NCBI RefSeq assembly: GCF_048984525.1 | Contig: NZ_JBMGJC010000008.1 | Location: 124,001 to 188,000 of the forward strand | DNA from: Syntrophopropionicum propionicicum_A | Lineage (GTDB): Bacteria > Bacillota > Desulfotomaculia > Desulfotomaculales > Pelotomaculaceae | Direction: 5' to 3' | DNA: 64,000 nt | Part shown: piece after piece, positions 41,600 to 50,133 of the stretch | How positions within the stretch are numbered: position 1 is the first letter of the stretch | Layout of the letters: each line of letters begins with the position of its first letter | The notes under the pieces: generated by a model | The model's input: the letters and a program-made list of their open reading frames with translations, nothing else | Told to the model about the DNA's origin: nothing | Databases searched by the model: none | Made by a program: the position numbers and the translations under genes

Positions 41600-44500
41600 T
41601 TACCGAAGCTCTTCCAGTTTAGTCTCACAGGCGCTGAGCAGGCGTTCAAGGAGAACGGCAAACTCAGCTGCTGTAACCTGTTCCCAGGGAGCAAAACTGT
41701 CTCCTGCCCGGTCTGCAAAGATTCCGGCAGAAGTGGTTTCGGACACGGCCTTGACGGCCCATGGCGGGATGTCTGAAGCATCCCAATAGGGCAGCGCTGA
41801 ATTTGTATTGTTTTCCACGCCCAGTTCATTTAACAAGGCGGCAAGAATAACCGCGGCTTCAGCGCGTGTTATGCCGGACGCAGGCTGGAAACTGCCGTCG
41901 GGATAACCTTTTAAAATGCCCCGCGCCTTTGCCTCAGCAACAGCGGGGCTGAACACCGCCGGTATATCCACCGCATCCGAAAACGGCAGTGCCCACTCAC
42001 TTGACTTGGGCCAGCACAACAGTCTTGCCAGGACTGCGGCCGCTTCAACACGTGAGATCGGGTCATTTGTCAAATAGCCGCCGGCCCATTCTATTTCTGT
42101 CACCCCGGAAAGAGCGTATGCAACAGCGGATTCATATTCACCTAGTTCGATGATTTCTGATGACAGCTGTATACCTGTAACGCCTCCGTTTTTCCGGTTT
42201 ACGGCCACAAGGGACAAATCGGACCTCTCTACATTTTCCCGGTTTATGATGTAGCTGAACTTCCCTGCCTCGTCAACATTCACCTGACGACTGGAATTCC
42301 CATTCCATACGTGAACCGCGGTATCCGCGCTGGTCCTGCCTGTTATTACCAGCCTGTCCTGAAGGGGAACGGCGGAAGCCAGCAAAAGCGGGGACTGGGC
42401 AGCAGAAGAGGCGTTTACTGATATCAGCACATTGCCCGTAGGCGGTGGCGCCACGGCATATTCTAATTTAATATATTCGCCCGGCAGCAAATCATCCGGT
42501 GTCACCTGGTAAGCGTTTTTGAAATAGCGGGTTGCATTGGTGACACGGTACTGCCTGCCTTCAGCAGCATTGATCACACCTTTGGTTTTATCGTATTCCA
42601 ACAGCAGGTCCTGGTTAAATATCGTATCGGCAATATCCAGCTGCCAGACCACCTCCCCTTCCGGATTTGTGGTAATCCTGATCCGGTTGCCGGAGGCTAT
42701 AGCGTCTATAGTACTCTTGACACCCCAGCGGTAAACGACAGCATCCTCGGGCAGGTAAAGGGAAAGATAGCGGCCGTTATCATCCAGCATGTAAATCTTA
42801 CGGTTTTTTTTGGTAAAGTCTATAGCCTTGCCATAGAAAACACTGCTGTAAGCCACCAGGCCGATGACCTGGCCATTACCGGGCAGAAGCACAGCCGAAA
42901 TGTGATCGCCTGGTTTTATGGCCTCCAAGCTGGATTCAACTTTATCTTTTTTAACATACGCACCCGGGAATATCCGGCAAACATAACCGTTGTCCAGGTA
43001 GATCTCGCCGCTTGCATCATCCGTCGCACTTACCGTGCCGAGGGCTATGGTCCTCTTTACGGCCAAATACTGTATTCCGCCGCTGGAAGGCGCCAGGTGC
43101 AGGCGCACGGGCATTCCCGGCAGGGCCTCTGCCATTTCATCCAGCACCCCGGTACCGAAGGGTGCGTCAGCGGTCTCGGCATTAGCGTAAGTGTCAGCGT
43201 AAGAGTATATCGCTCCGGGCAGGATCCGGTAAGCAGTACGTCCTCCAGCAAGATATACTGTTTTTTGCCCCTTTTCAATTTGTACGCTGGAAATAACGCC
43301 TTCAACCTCAGTATAGTCAGCGTGCACCTGCCTTAATTTTTGGTCCAAAGGGTTGATTACAGCGTTTATCTCAATGCCTGGCGGAACCTGATCCGGTAAA
43401 GACGGTGAATTATTTAACACAATATCCCCGTTGTCAGGCGCCAGGCTAAAACCTCCAGTCCGTATGGCAGGGTCGCTTTCCGTAAATACAATATCATCAG
43501 CCATTTTAAGAGCCCTCACTCCGGTAGCGCGCCAAACACGGGATGTGATATATGACCATTGCGGCGCCCTGTAAACCGCCGCACCGGTAAAAAGATGGCC
43601 GGCATCCGCCGGGGCTACTTCGTCATTGACCAGGTTAACCACCGAAGTATCCGCAATATTGAAGGAGGATCCGTCAGTCAGTTTGACTGAGCTGCCGTTA
43701 GAACTTTGAACCATACCTTCCGCCGGGACCTGGCCCCAGATCAGGGCAAAATCCTGGCGTAAAGAGCTGCTTCCCCGCACAGAATTACGGTTCACAGCAG
43801 AGCCGGTAACTGTTACAGTGTAATCGCCGGGTGTGGGCGACGGCAGGTATATTTGTTCAACGTTGTTTATCTTATCCTGGGTATTCGCGCCCAGGAAATG
43901 ATTGCCGTAATATAACATGCCGTCGGGCGTCCGGACAGTCAGGTCAAGGTTGTTTATGAGAGTCCGCGCGCTGCCAGCCTCCGCGGGCGGGTCAGTCCAG
44001 GCCAGAGTCGCTTTAAAGGGAGCCGCCGGATCAGAAACATGGTAGGTATAAGTGATCTCTCCTCCCTGGGACACGCCGGCCCACTCGTCGGCAAGGGAGA
44101 AAGTATTTTCTTTCAGGGCGATAATTGTTCCCGCCAGGTCGATTATCCCGAAACCATCCTGCGAGGGACCGCCCGCGGCGGTCCTGGCGCCGTTGATCAG
44201 CGCGGCCTTGACCAGGGCGGCCGAAGGAGTATCCATATCCATGTATTTTTTAAAATATTCCCGCACCAGGGCAGCTGAACCGCCGGCAACAGCCGCGGCC
44301 ATGCTCGTCCCCTGCAGGCGCGTGTAATCCTGGTATCCGGACAGGTTGCCTTCAACCAGCCGGGACCGGGCGGAAATAACCGCCGATGCGGGCGCGAGGA
44401 GATCCGGCTTGATCCGGCCGTCACCGGTCGGGCCGCGGGAAGAAAATTCCGCCGGTGCGGTGGTATCTCCCTCTCCGGGCACGAAAGCGGGGCGGGGGAG

Positions 44501-45244
44501 CGTGGAAGCGCCGACAGCCAGGGCATTCTTACTGTTTGCCTCGCCTGTGAGGGTGCTTGTTGATGGACCGCTGTTACCGGCGCCGAATATGGCCAGGAAA
44601 TCAGGATGGCCGCGCATGAAATCGTCTGTCTGTGATGCCGGCTCCAGGTATGTGTCAGGCCCGCCGCCCCAGCCGTTTACGTGGACGCGGGCGCCCGCCG
44701 AGTAAGCTGGCAGGAACAGGTCGGCCAGGTTGGCCGGTGGGTCCGGATTGCCTTCACGGTCCAGTATGGCCTGAAAATAGATACTGGCGCCCGGCGCGAT
44801 GCCGCGGAATTTCCCGTTGGAGGCGGCGCCGGTCCCGGCTATGGTGGCTGCCATGTGGGTGCCGTGGCCGCTCGGGTCATCGGGCACTTCCCGCCCGGCC
44901 CACGATTTTAAGAGGACTACCTTTGGCATTTTGCCGGGCGCGCTTTTGAGGTCGGGGTGTATGTCGTCCATCGAACCGGCATCCAGGCCGCTGTCGGCTA
45001 CTGCAACTATCTGGCCTTCCCCGGTAAGCCCGCCGGGCACGACAAATTCCGGCGCGTTAACAGCCGCGGCGCCGGTTATGTCCCTGGCGCGGTCATTAAG
45101 GAAAGAGACCGGGTACCGGTAGGGCTGCCCGTCTGAAAATACCGGCACGCTGCACCATAAGATTATCAGCCAGGTTAATATAAATAAGGACTTTAATATA
45201 TTAAGAAAGGACAAACCCCGGTAAAGCTTTGTAAAATGACGCAT
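41600..45244 (-). CDS. SLH-anchored subtilisin-like (S8) serine protease
   Basis: A 1214-residue surface protease. A signal/anchor helix is at residues 17-36; the S8 domain has Asp84 (VAVADSGLD), His127 (GHGTHMA), oxyanion Asn224 (GAGNSG) and Ser314 (QGTSMAAAVAGG). A jelly-roll-like P domain follows (400-500, LAWTDPPAE), then about 500 residues of beta-rich repeats rich in YxIxPGA-type turns (YRILPGAIYSYADTY; CRIFPGAYVKKD), and three SLH repeats at about 1040-1205 (GYPDGSFQPASGITRAEAAV best; first and third less regular). Binding is probably to the CsaB-pyruvylated polymer. A 0A-like site lies at 45300-45306. The role, surface processing or nutrient proteolysis, is not set by sequence. Confidence 0.9.
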   Translation of the reverse strand: MRHFTKLYRGLSFLNILKSLFILTWLIILWCSVPVFSDGQPYRYPVSFLNDRARDITGAAAVNAPEFVVPGGLTGEGQIVAVADSGLDAGSMDDIHPDLKSAPGKMPKVVLLKSWAGREVPDDPSGHGTHMAATIAGTGAASNGKFRGIAPGASIYFQAILDREGNPDPPANLADLFLPAYSAGARVHVNGWGGGPDTYLEPASQTDDFMRGHPDFLAIFGAGNSGPSTSTLTGEANSKNALAVGASTLPRPAFVPGEGDTTAPAEFSSRGPTGDGRIKPDLLAPASAVISARSRLVEGNLSGYQDYTRLQGTSMAAAVAGGSAALVREYFKKYMDMDTPSAALVKAALINGARTAAGGPSQDGFGIIDLAGTIIALKENTFSLADEWAGVSQGGEITYTYHVSDPAAPFKATLAWTDPPAEAGSARTLINNLDLTVRTPDGMLYYGNHFLGANTQDKINNVEQIYLPSPTPGDYTVTVTGSAVNRNSVRGSSSLRQDFALIWGQVPAEGMVQSSNGSSVKLTDGSSFNIADTSVVNLVNDEVAPADAGHLFTGAAVYRAPQWSYITSRVWRATGVRALKMADDIVFTESDPAIRTGGFSLAPDNGDIVLNNSPSLPDQVPPGIEINAVINPLDQKLRQVHADYTEVEGVISSVQIEKGQKTVYLAGGRTAYRILPGAIYSYADTYANAETADAPFGTGVLDEMAEALPGMPVRLHLAPSSGGIQYLAVKRTIALGTVSATDDASGEIYLDNGYVCRIFPGAYVKKDKVESSLEAIKPGDHISAVLLPGNGQVIGLVAYSSVFYGKAIDFTKKNRKIYMLDDNGRYLSLYLPEDAVVYRWGVKSTIDAIASGNRIRITTNPEGEVVWQLDIADTIFNQDLLLEYDKTKGVINAAEGRQYRVTNATRYFKNAYQVTPDDLLPGEYIKLEYAVAPPPTGNVLISVNASSAAQSPLLLASAVPLQDRLVITGRTSADTAVHVWNGNSSRQVNVDEAGKFSYIINRENVERSDLSLVAVNRKNGGVTGIQLSSEIIELGEYESAVAYALSGVTEIEWAGGYLTNDPISRVEAAAVLARLLCWPKSSEWALPFSDAVDIPAVFSPAVAEAKARGILKGYPDGSFQPASGITRAEAAVILAALLNELGVENNTNSALPYWDASDIPPWAVKAVSETTSAGIFADRAGDSFAPWEQVTAAEFAVLLERLLSACETKLEELR

Positions 45245-45299
45245 TAAAAACTCCTTGAAGAAACGTCAAACCTGTGTTTATGTATTAAGTTTAATAAAA

Positions 45300-45306
45300 T
45301 TCGACA
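45300..45306 (-). promoter_or_regulatory. Spo0A-box-like site before the SLH protease
   Basis: TGTCGAA followed by TTTTA on the minus strand, 56 nt upstream of the protease start. Core match only. Confidence 0.3.
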
Positions 45307-45363
45307 GACATTTGGAATTATCCTGTTAACAATAGTTAAATTACTTAATAACTTTTTTTGCCA

Positions 45364-45400
45364 TAAAAAATTGAAGACCGGGCAGTCCCTGTCTTCAATG
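45364..45400 (-). terminator. Terminator of the spoIIID-mbl operon
   Basis: ATTGAAGAC / GTCTTCAAT 9-bp stem with 12-base loop, followed on the minus strand by TTTTTATGG; 43 nt after the mbl stop. Confidence 0.85.
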
Positions 45401-45442
45401 TGCTCATAACAAAATTTATTTGTATAAACCTAACCCGTGGTC

Positions 45443-46468
45443 TTATCTCTTAACTGCCTTACCCCTGCTGGCGGCGCTGATTATGCCCATGTTGTTGAGC
45501 GCGCGCCCGGTCCCCTTGGCGACGCAGGAAAGCGGGTCATCGGCCACATAAATGGGCAGCCCTGTTTCCCTGCTGAGGAGCCTGTCCATGCCGTCAAGAA
45601 GCGCGCCGCCGCCCGTCAGGATGATCCCCTTGTTCACAATGTCCGCGGCCAGTTCGGGAGATGTGCGCTCAAGCACTTCTTTTACGCCGCTGACAATCAG
45701 GTCCAGTACTTCTTTAATCGCGTCATGCACTTGGCGCCGTGAAACGACAACCCCCTTGGGCAGGCCTGACAGCATATCCCTGCCCCTGATCTCCATGCTT
45801 TTGTCATCAGCCCCTTTGAGGTCGGCGGTGCCGATTTCCATCTTTAGCTCCTCCCCGGTACGCTCGCCGATAGCCAGGCTGTATTCCCTGCGGATGTACT
45901 TGACAATAGCCTCGTCAATCTTGTCCCCTCCCACCCGCAGTGACTTGCTGCACACTATACCTCCCAGCGATAGTACAGCTATATCGGTTGTCCCTCCCCC
46001 GATATCAATGACCATTGTGCCGCTGGGCTGGGAAATATCCAGCCCGGCCCCGAGGGCTGCCGCCAACGGCTCTTCGATCAGGTAAGCCTCCTTGGCTCCG
46101 GCCTGGATGGCCGCCTGCCTAACCGCCCTTTCTTCAACCCCGGTTACCCCGGAAGGGATGCATACCATTATACGGGGACGGAAAAAGAACTTCCGGCCCC
46201 CGTCTGATTTGCTGATAAAGTACCTGAGCATCTTCTCCGTGACGTCGTAATCTGCAATCACCCCGTCACGCAGCGGGCGCAGGGCAATGATGTTCCCGGG
46301 TGTCCGGCCCAGCATCCGGCGGGCCTCCGAGCCAACGGCTATTACACGCCCGCTCTCCTTATCCATGGCCACAACCGAAGGCTCGTGCAGCACTATGCCT
46401 TTTCCCCTAACGAACACCAGCACATTGGCTGTGCCAAGATCCACACCGATATCACTTCCGGTAAACAT
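45443..46468 (-). CDS. mbl: MreB/Mbl rod-shape actin homologue
   Basis: A 341-residue bacterial actin that directs side-wall growth. Nucleotide motifs are intact: DLGTANVLVF (phosphate 1, residues 10-19), VIDIGGGTTDIAVLSLGG (phosphate 2), and ILTGGGALLDG (adenosine). Called mbl and not mreB because spoIIID lies directly upstream, as in Bacillus and clostridia, and mreC/mreD are not next to it. A 143-nt spacer with inverted repeats separates it from spoIIID. CGAAAGGGGACAAGCA precedes the ATG. Confidence 0.88.
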   Translation of the reverse strand: MFTGSDIGVDLGTANVLVFVRGKGIVLHEPSVVAMDKESGRVIAVGSEARRMLGRTPGNIIALRPLRDGVIADYDVTEKMLRYFISKSDGGRKFFFRPRIMVCIPSGVTGVEERAVRQAAIQAGAKEAYLIEEPLAAALGAGLDISQPSGTMVIDIGGGTTDIAVLSLGGIVCSKSLRVGGDKIDEAIVKYIRREYSLAIGERTGEELKMEIGTADLKGADDKSMEIRGRDMLSGLPKGVVVSRRQVHDAIKEVLDLIVSGVKEVLERTSPELAADIVNKGIILTGGGALLDGMDRLLSRETGLPIYVADDPLSCVAKGTGRALNNMGIISAASRGKAVKR

Positions 46469-46499
46469 TGCTTGTCCCCTTTCGGTATATCAAAAATGA

Positions 46500-46617
46500 G
46501 AGGCCTGTCGCTTCACCTTTTTAGATGAGATATTTGCGGCAAAAGTTCCCTTCAGCCAGACTAGAATAATATTCTACTTCTTTCGCCCAAATTCCTGTTG
46601 GGGTTGGCCTCTCAGGC
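46500..46617 (-). promoter_or_regulatory. Structured spacer between spoIIID and mbl
   Basis: Three inverted repeats lie here: TTGGCCTGAGAGGCCAA overlapping the spoIIID stop (46601-46617), TAGAATAATATTCTA (about 46562-46576), and AGAGGCC (46501) which can pair over 100 nt with GGCCTCT (46604). No promoter was recognised. It could be an RNA element that separates mbl expression from the sporulation gene. Confidence 0.35.
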
Positions 46618-46863
46618 CAAATCTTTATATTTTCTCCTGGTGGCCTCACCTCCCCGCAGGTGCCGCTCGGCTTTATTGTATTCAAGAATTGTTTTTATCT
46701 CCTGGGCAAGCTGTTTATTTAAAGAAGGCAGACGTTCTGTCATATCCTTGTGCACAGTGCTCTTGCTGACCTGAAACACCAGGGCCGCCTGCCTTACAGT
46801 GGCCTGTGTTTCAAGTATATAGGAACAGATATCCAGTACCCGCTTTTGAATATAATCCTGCAT
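46612..46863 (-). CDS. spoIIID: Sporulation regulator SpoIIID
   Basis: An 83-residue DNA-binding protein that works in the mother cell during sporulation, acting on sigma-E and sigma-K genes. The helix-turn-helix (TVRQAALVFQVSKSTVHKDMTERL) and C-terminal helix (IKTILEYNKAERHLRGGEATRRKYK) match the family over the full length. The ATG at 46863 has GGGAGGTAGGGAA in front. Followed by mbl. Presence of spoIIID is strong evidence for an endospore former. Confidence 0.95.
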   Translation of the reverse strand: MQDYIQKRVLDICSYILETQATVRQAALVFQVSKSTVHKDMTERLPSLNKQLAQEIKTILEYNKAERHLRGGEATRRKYKDLA

Positions 46864-47359
46864 TTCCCTACCTCCCATATTAGTTGTCAGAAGTCGGACG
46901 TCAGACGTCGGAAAATAATATTAATTATCATAGGACTGTTTGTTCCGGTCTAAAGTAACTAACCGTTGGATATGGGACGCCAGACGCCGGAAAGAACTGC
47001 CTTTTATAATCTGCAAAAAAGCTCTGCCCGCAAGCCGCCCGATGTCGGAAAAGGGCTTTTGATTTCATTGGACTTACTTCCACTAGATATATATGCTGAG
47101 GCAGGTGAGAAATTCGCAAGACGGCAAAGAAACAACCTAGAATGTATTTCCTTAATCATCTTCAAAGGAAAATAAATACACCTCAAAGGCGTGAGACTAA
47201 ACAGACATTAGTCTTAAGGAGGCAAGCAGCAAGTTTATAAGCACCATGTTATGCAAATAACGGTAATGTTCCCTTATTTAAAGCAAAGGTGAGAATGCAA
47301 AAAGAGGCTAAAAACCGTAAAAACAGGCCATAATTGGCTGAATCAGCATTACCTGGCTT
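46864..47359. repeat. Intergenic region with GACGTC-type repeats
   Basis: About 570 bases without a convincing gene separate spoIIID from the TetR gene. They contain GTCGGACGTCAGACGTCGG (46893-46911) and GGGACGCCAGACGCCGG (46974-46990), a GACTAA...TTAGTC hairpin (about 47192-47214), and A+T-rich DNA. The plus-strand frame at 46966-47175 and the overlapping minus-strand frame look non-coding. Confidence 0.6.
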
Positions 47360-47388
47360 TTGACACAATATCCATGAGTGGATACTAT
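47360..47388 (+). promoter_or_regulatory. Promoter of the TetR-HlyD operon
   Basis: TTGACA (47360-47365), 17-base spacer, TACTAT (47383-47388), about 45 nt before the TetR ATG. Confidence 0.75.
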
Positions 47389-47399
47389 TAAAATTGATA

Positions 47400-47415
47400 T
47401 ACTGACTGGTCAGTA
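47400..47415 (+). promoter_or_regulatory. TetR operator
   Basis: TACTGACTGGTCAGTA has perfect 7-base arms (TACTGAC/GTCAGTA) around TG, and lies 12 nt after the -10 box. Position and form are those of a TetR-family operator, here for autorepression. Confidence 0.75.
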
Positions 47416-47432
47416 CAAAACGAGGGGGTCAT

Positions 47433-48056
47433 ATGACAGTGATACCGTTTTCCTCCGCGTTCAGGGCGAGGACAGGTGAAAGCGGCCATATTCTGAAGAC
47501 CGCGGCCGGGATGTTTGCGAAAAAGGGATATCACCGGACCACGGTTGACGAAATCGCCAGGGCTCTTGGCGTGGCCAAGGGAACAATCTATTATCACTTT
47601 AAAAGCAAAGAAGAATTGTACCTGGCTATCATTCAGGAAGGCATATACCTTCTTGAGGAACGAATGCGGAAGGATTTACCCGGCGCAAAAACCCCTGCTG
47701 AAAAGATCAAAATAATAATCGGGAGTATGCTGTCATTCATTGAAGATGAAAAAGACCTGGTTTTTTTATTTATTCAAGAACTCTGCGGCAGAGATATCCA
47801 GAGAGAGGTCCTGGCCAGAATGCTCTCCGGCAGCCTCGGAATAATCCGCGGCATTATCGAAGAAGGAATAATAGACAGGTCTTTTAAAAAAGTCGACCCC
47901 GAAATTACCACCAGCTCGATGTACGGCATGATCCTGATCTCCGCGCTGCATTACATCAGCTATGCCAAACCAATCCCCCATGATCAGGTTATAACTGCCA
48001 TCGAAAAGGTGTTTTTTGAGGGAGTCCTCCAGCCGGACTACAGGGAGGGGCTTTAA
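47433..48056 (+). CDS. TetR family transcriptional repressor
   Basis: A 207-residue regulator. The N-terminal helix-turn-helix (ILKTAAGMFAKKGYHRTTVDEIARALGVAKGTIYYHFKSKEELYLA) is canonical; the rest is an alpha-helical ligand domain. It is first in an operon with a HlyD-type protein starting 2 nt after its stop and probably an ABC exporter, a layout like E. coli cecR-ybhGFSR. The inducer is unknown. GAGGGGGTCAT precedes the ATG. Confidence 0.93.
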   Translation: MTVIPFSSAFRARTGESGHILKTAAGMFAKKGYHRTTVDEIARALGVAKGTIYYHFKSKEELYLAIIQEGIYLLEERMRKDLPGAKTPAEKIKIIIGSMLSFIEDEKDLVFLFIQELCGRDIQREVLARMLSGSLGIIRGIIEEGIIDRSFKKVDPEITTSSMYGMILISALHYISYAKPIPHDQVITAIEKVFFEGVLQPDYREGL

Positions 48057-48057
48057 T

Positions 48058-49113
48058 ATGGATATTCTCACTGCCATAAAAACAAAAAAAGTACTCACCT
48101 CAAGTTTATTTGTGATCATAATTGCCCTGGCGGCGCTTGTATTTTTTTCTCTGCATGAAAACCGGGCGGAGACAATCAGGGAACAGGAAAGTTTAACCGC
48201 GACAGGCACGGTGGAAGCGAAAAAAGTTACAGCTTCCTTTAAAGTCCCCGGCAGGATCGAAAACATGCTTGTTGACGAAGGCAGCAGGGTTGAGCCGGGC
48301 CAGGAACTGGCCAGGCTGGACACCCGGGAACTGAGCGCCAGGCTGAGCCAGGCCAGCGGCGCATTTGACGCGGCAAAGGCCCAAGCCCGCCAGGCCGGGG
48401 ACTCTGTCCCGTTGACCAGCCAGCAAATTGAAGCGGCTATTGAGCAGGCCCGGGCGAAGGTGGCCCAGGCCGAAGTCGGGGTGAAAAACGCCCGTGACCT
48501 GTACGAAAGGATGGATAACCTGTACAGGGGAGCCGCTGTCTCTGAAAAATCATATAATGATGCCAAAAACAGCTGCGAACTGGCCGAGAATGTTTTAAAA
48601 GAGGCGCAGGCCGCTCTGGAACAAGCCCTATCGGCGCGCCTCAAAGTAGACCTGGCGCAGGCCCAGTACGAGGCGGCGGAGGGCCAGAGCAGCCAGGCCG
48701 GCGGTGCGGTGCAGGAAGCCCGGGCCTACCTGGACAACACCCGCTTACTGTCGCCCATATCCGGGTTCATTACGCAGAAGAACCTGGAGCAGGGCGAAAT
48801 GGTCAACGCGGGCACACCGGTATTTGAAATATCCGACCTGCTGCACACATATGTGAAGGTGTTTATCAGTGAGAAAAAGATCGGCAGGGTCCAGTTGGGA
48901 CAGGACGTTGATGTAACCGTGGACTCATTTCCCGGCAGGGTTTACCGTGGGAATGTAGTCTGGATTAACAACGCCGGTGAGTTTGCCGTGCGCAAAGCGG
49001 TAAATGAACAATATGACCACGATATAAGAAGCTTTGAGGTTAAAATAGACGTGCCGAACCCGGACTTCAGCCTGAAAACCGGGATGACCGCACATGTAAA
49101 CATTATCGAATAG
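48058..49113 (+). CDS. HlyD/YbhG-type membrane fusion protein
   Basis: A 351-residue adaptor with one N-terminal membrane helix (VLTSSLFVIIIALAALVFF), GTVEAKKVTASFKVPGRI as the first lipoyl half, a coiled coil of about 140 residues rich in Ala and Gln (80-220), SPISGFITQKNLEQGEMVNAG as the second lipoyl half, and a beta-barrel (VDVTVDSFPGRVYRGNVVWI). It links the ABC exporter to the outside. ATG with GGGAGGGG before it. The next gene is 312 nt away across a repeat tract, so the operon is interrupted by repeat DNA. Confidence 0.88.
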   Translation: MDILTAIKTKKVLTSSLFVIIIALAALVFFSLHENRAETIREQESLTATGTVEAKKVTASFKVPGRIENMLVDEGSRVEPGQELARLDTRELSARLSQASGAFDAAKAQARQAGDSVPLTSQQIEAAIEQARAKVAQAEVGVKNARDLYERMDNLYRGAAVSEKSYNDAKNSCELAENVLKEAQAALEQALSARLKVDLAQAQYEAAEGQSSQAGGAVQEARAYLDNTRLLSPISGFITQKNLEQGEMVNAGTPVFEISDLLHTYVKVFISEKKIGRVQLGQDVDVTVDSFPGRVYRGNVVWINNAGEFAVRKAVNEQYDHDIRSFEVKIDVPNPDFSLKTGMTAHVNIIE

Positions 49114-49174
49114 TAATTAAAGCGTGAATCTCCCAGCGGTACTACCCAACCTTGAAAATTAATGCTGCGTTAAA

Positions 49175-49375
49175 CATATTGACTGGATTTACAGGATTTA
49201 TTAATTTTTTTTAAAAAATATTTCACATGATTTACAAAATTCTTAAGATTAACAGGATTAAATGATTTAATAATAATTATTTAACTCCGAAATATCAATC
49301 CCAGGTTTTTACAAAAAACTATTTGAAATCCTGTTAATCTTGTTTTAATCCTGTTAATCCTGTGGAGTTGTTTTA
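49175..49375. repeat. AATCCTGTTAATC-type inverted repeat tract (left copy)
   Basis: The tract starts with ATTGACTGGATTTACAGG and ends with TTAATCCTGTTAATCCTG. Reverse-complementing 51430-51540 gives a closely similar string (TTGACTGGATTTACAGGATT then TTATTAATT and CACATGATTTACAA), so this tract and the one after the first permease are inverted copies around the ATPase/permease pair. Confidence 0.8.
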
Positions 49376-49425
49376 TTTTTTGGATGTCTGATAATACATA
49401 GGACAAAGAAGGGTTCTGATGATAT

Positions 49426-50133
49426 ATGGTCCCCTTGGTAAAAGTTACCGATCTAAAGCAGGTCATCAGCAGGAAAAATGTCTTGGACGGCCTTTCCTTT
49501 GAGGTGTCAGCCGGTGAATGTTTTGGCCTGTTCGGCGCCCGCGGGGCGGGCAAAACAACCCTGCTCCATATCCTGGCCGGCATCGACAGGTTTATATCGG
49601 GAAGCGTGGAGATAACCGGCTGCGACATCAGGAAAAGCGAAGCTTTCAAAAAGCAGCTGGGGCTGGTAACTCAGGAGCGCAGCCTCTTCAGGGACCTGAA
49701 CGTATACGAGAACCTCGAGTTTATTTCTGTGCTCAAGGATGCGGGGAAGGGCGATATCCCGGACCTGATAAAAAGGTTTGAACTCGATAACATCCTGGGA
49801 GAGCCTGCCGGCACTCTGGACGCCGGTATTTACCAGCGGCTGTCAATGGCCTGCGCGCTATTGAACAAACCCCGGCTCCTTATTGCCGACGATTTGATAA
49901 ATGATATCGACCCCTATTCCAGGCGCATTATCTTAAAGGAGCTGAACAGCTTCATATCCGCCGGCGGAGCATGCATATGGAGTTTCAGCCGCGTCGAGTT
50001 CTGTTCTTTGACAAGCAGGGTCGGCTGGCTGGAGAACGGACTGGTTGCCCTTTACTCACCGCGGGAGGCAGAGGAATTATGGGACAGCCGGATCCGGATC
50101 ATCGAACTGCAGAGTGGTGAAAGCGATGCTTAA
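49426..50133 (+). CDS. ABC transporter ATP-binding protein with degenerate motifs
   Basis: A 235-residue ATPase. The Walker A GARGAGKTT (37-45) and Q loop (Gln83) are intact. The signature LSGGQ is replaced by LDAGIYQR (131-138), the catalytic Glu after Walker B is an Asp (LLIADDL, Asp156), and the H-loop His is replaced by Ser188 (WSFSRVEF). Such changes suggest slow or no hydrolysis unless a partner supplies it. It overlaps the permease gene by 8 bases. Exporters of the YbhF type have two ATPase halves; this one resembles a single, degraded half. Confidence 0.82.
   Translation: MVPLVKVTDLKQVISRKNVLDGLSFEVSAGECFGLFGARGAGKTTLLHILAGIDRFISGSVEITGCDIRKSEAFKKQLGLVTQERSLFRDLNVYENLEFISVLKDAGKGDIPDLIKRFELDNILGEPAGTLDAGIYQRLSMACALLNKPRLLIADDLINDIDPYSRRIILKELNSFISAGGACIWSFSRVEFCSLTSRVGWLENGLVALYSPREAEELWDSRIRIIELQSGESDA

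Noticed and set aside
46966..47175. 69-codon plus-strand open frame after spoIIID
   Set aside because: Overlaps repeat words and another frame on the minus strand; no ribosome site, no family.
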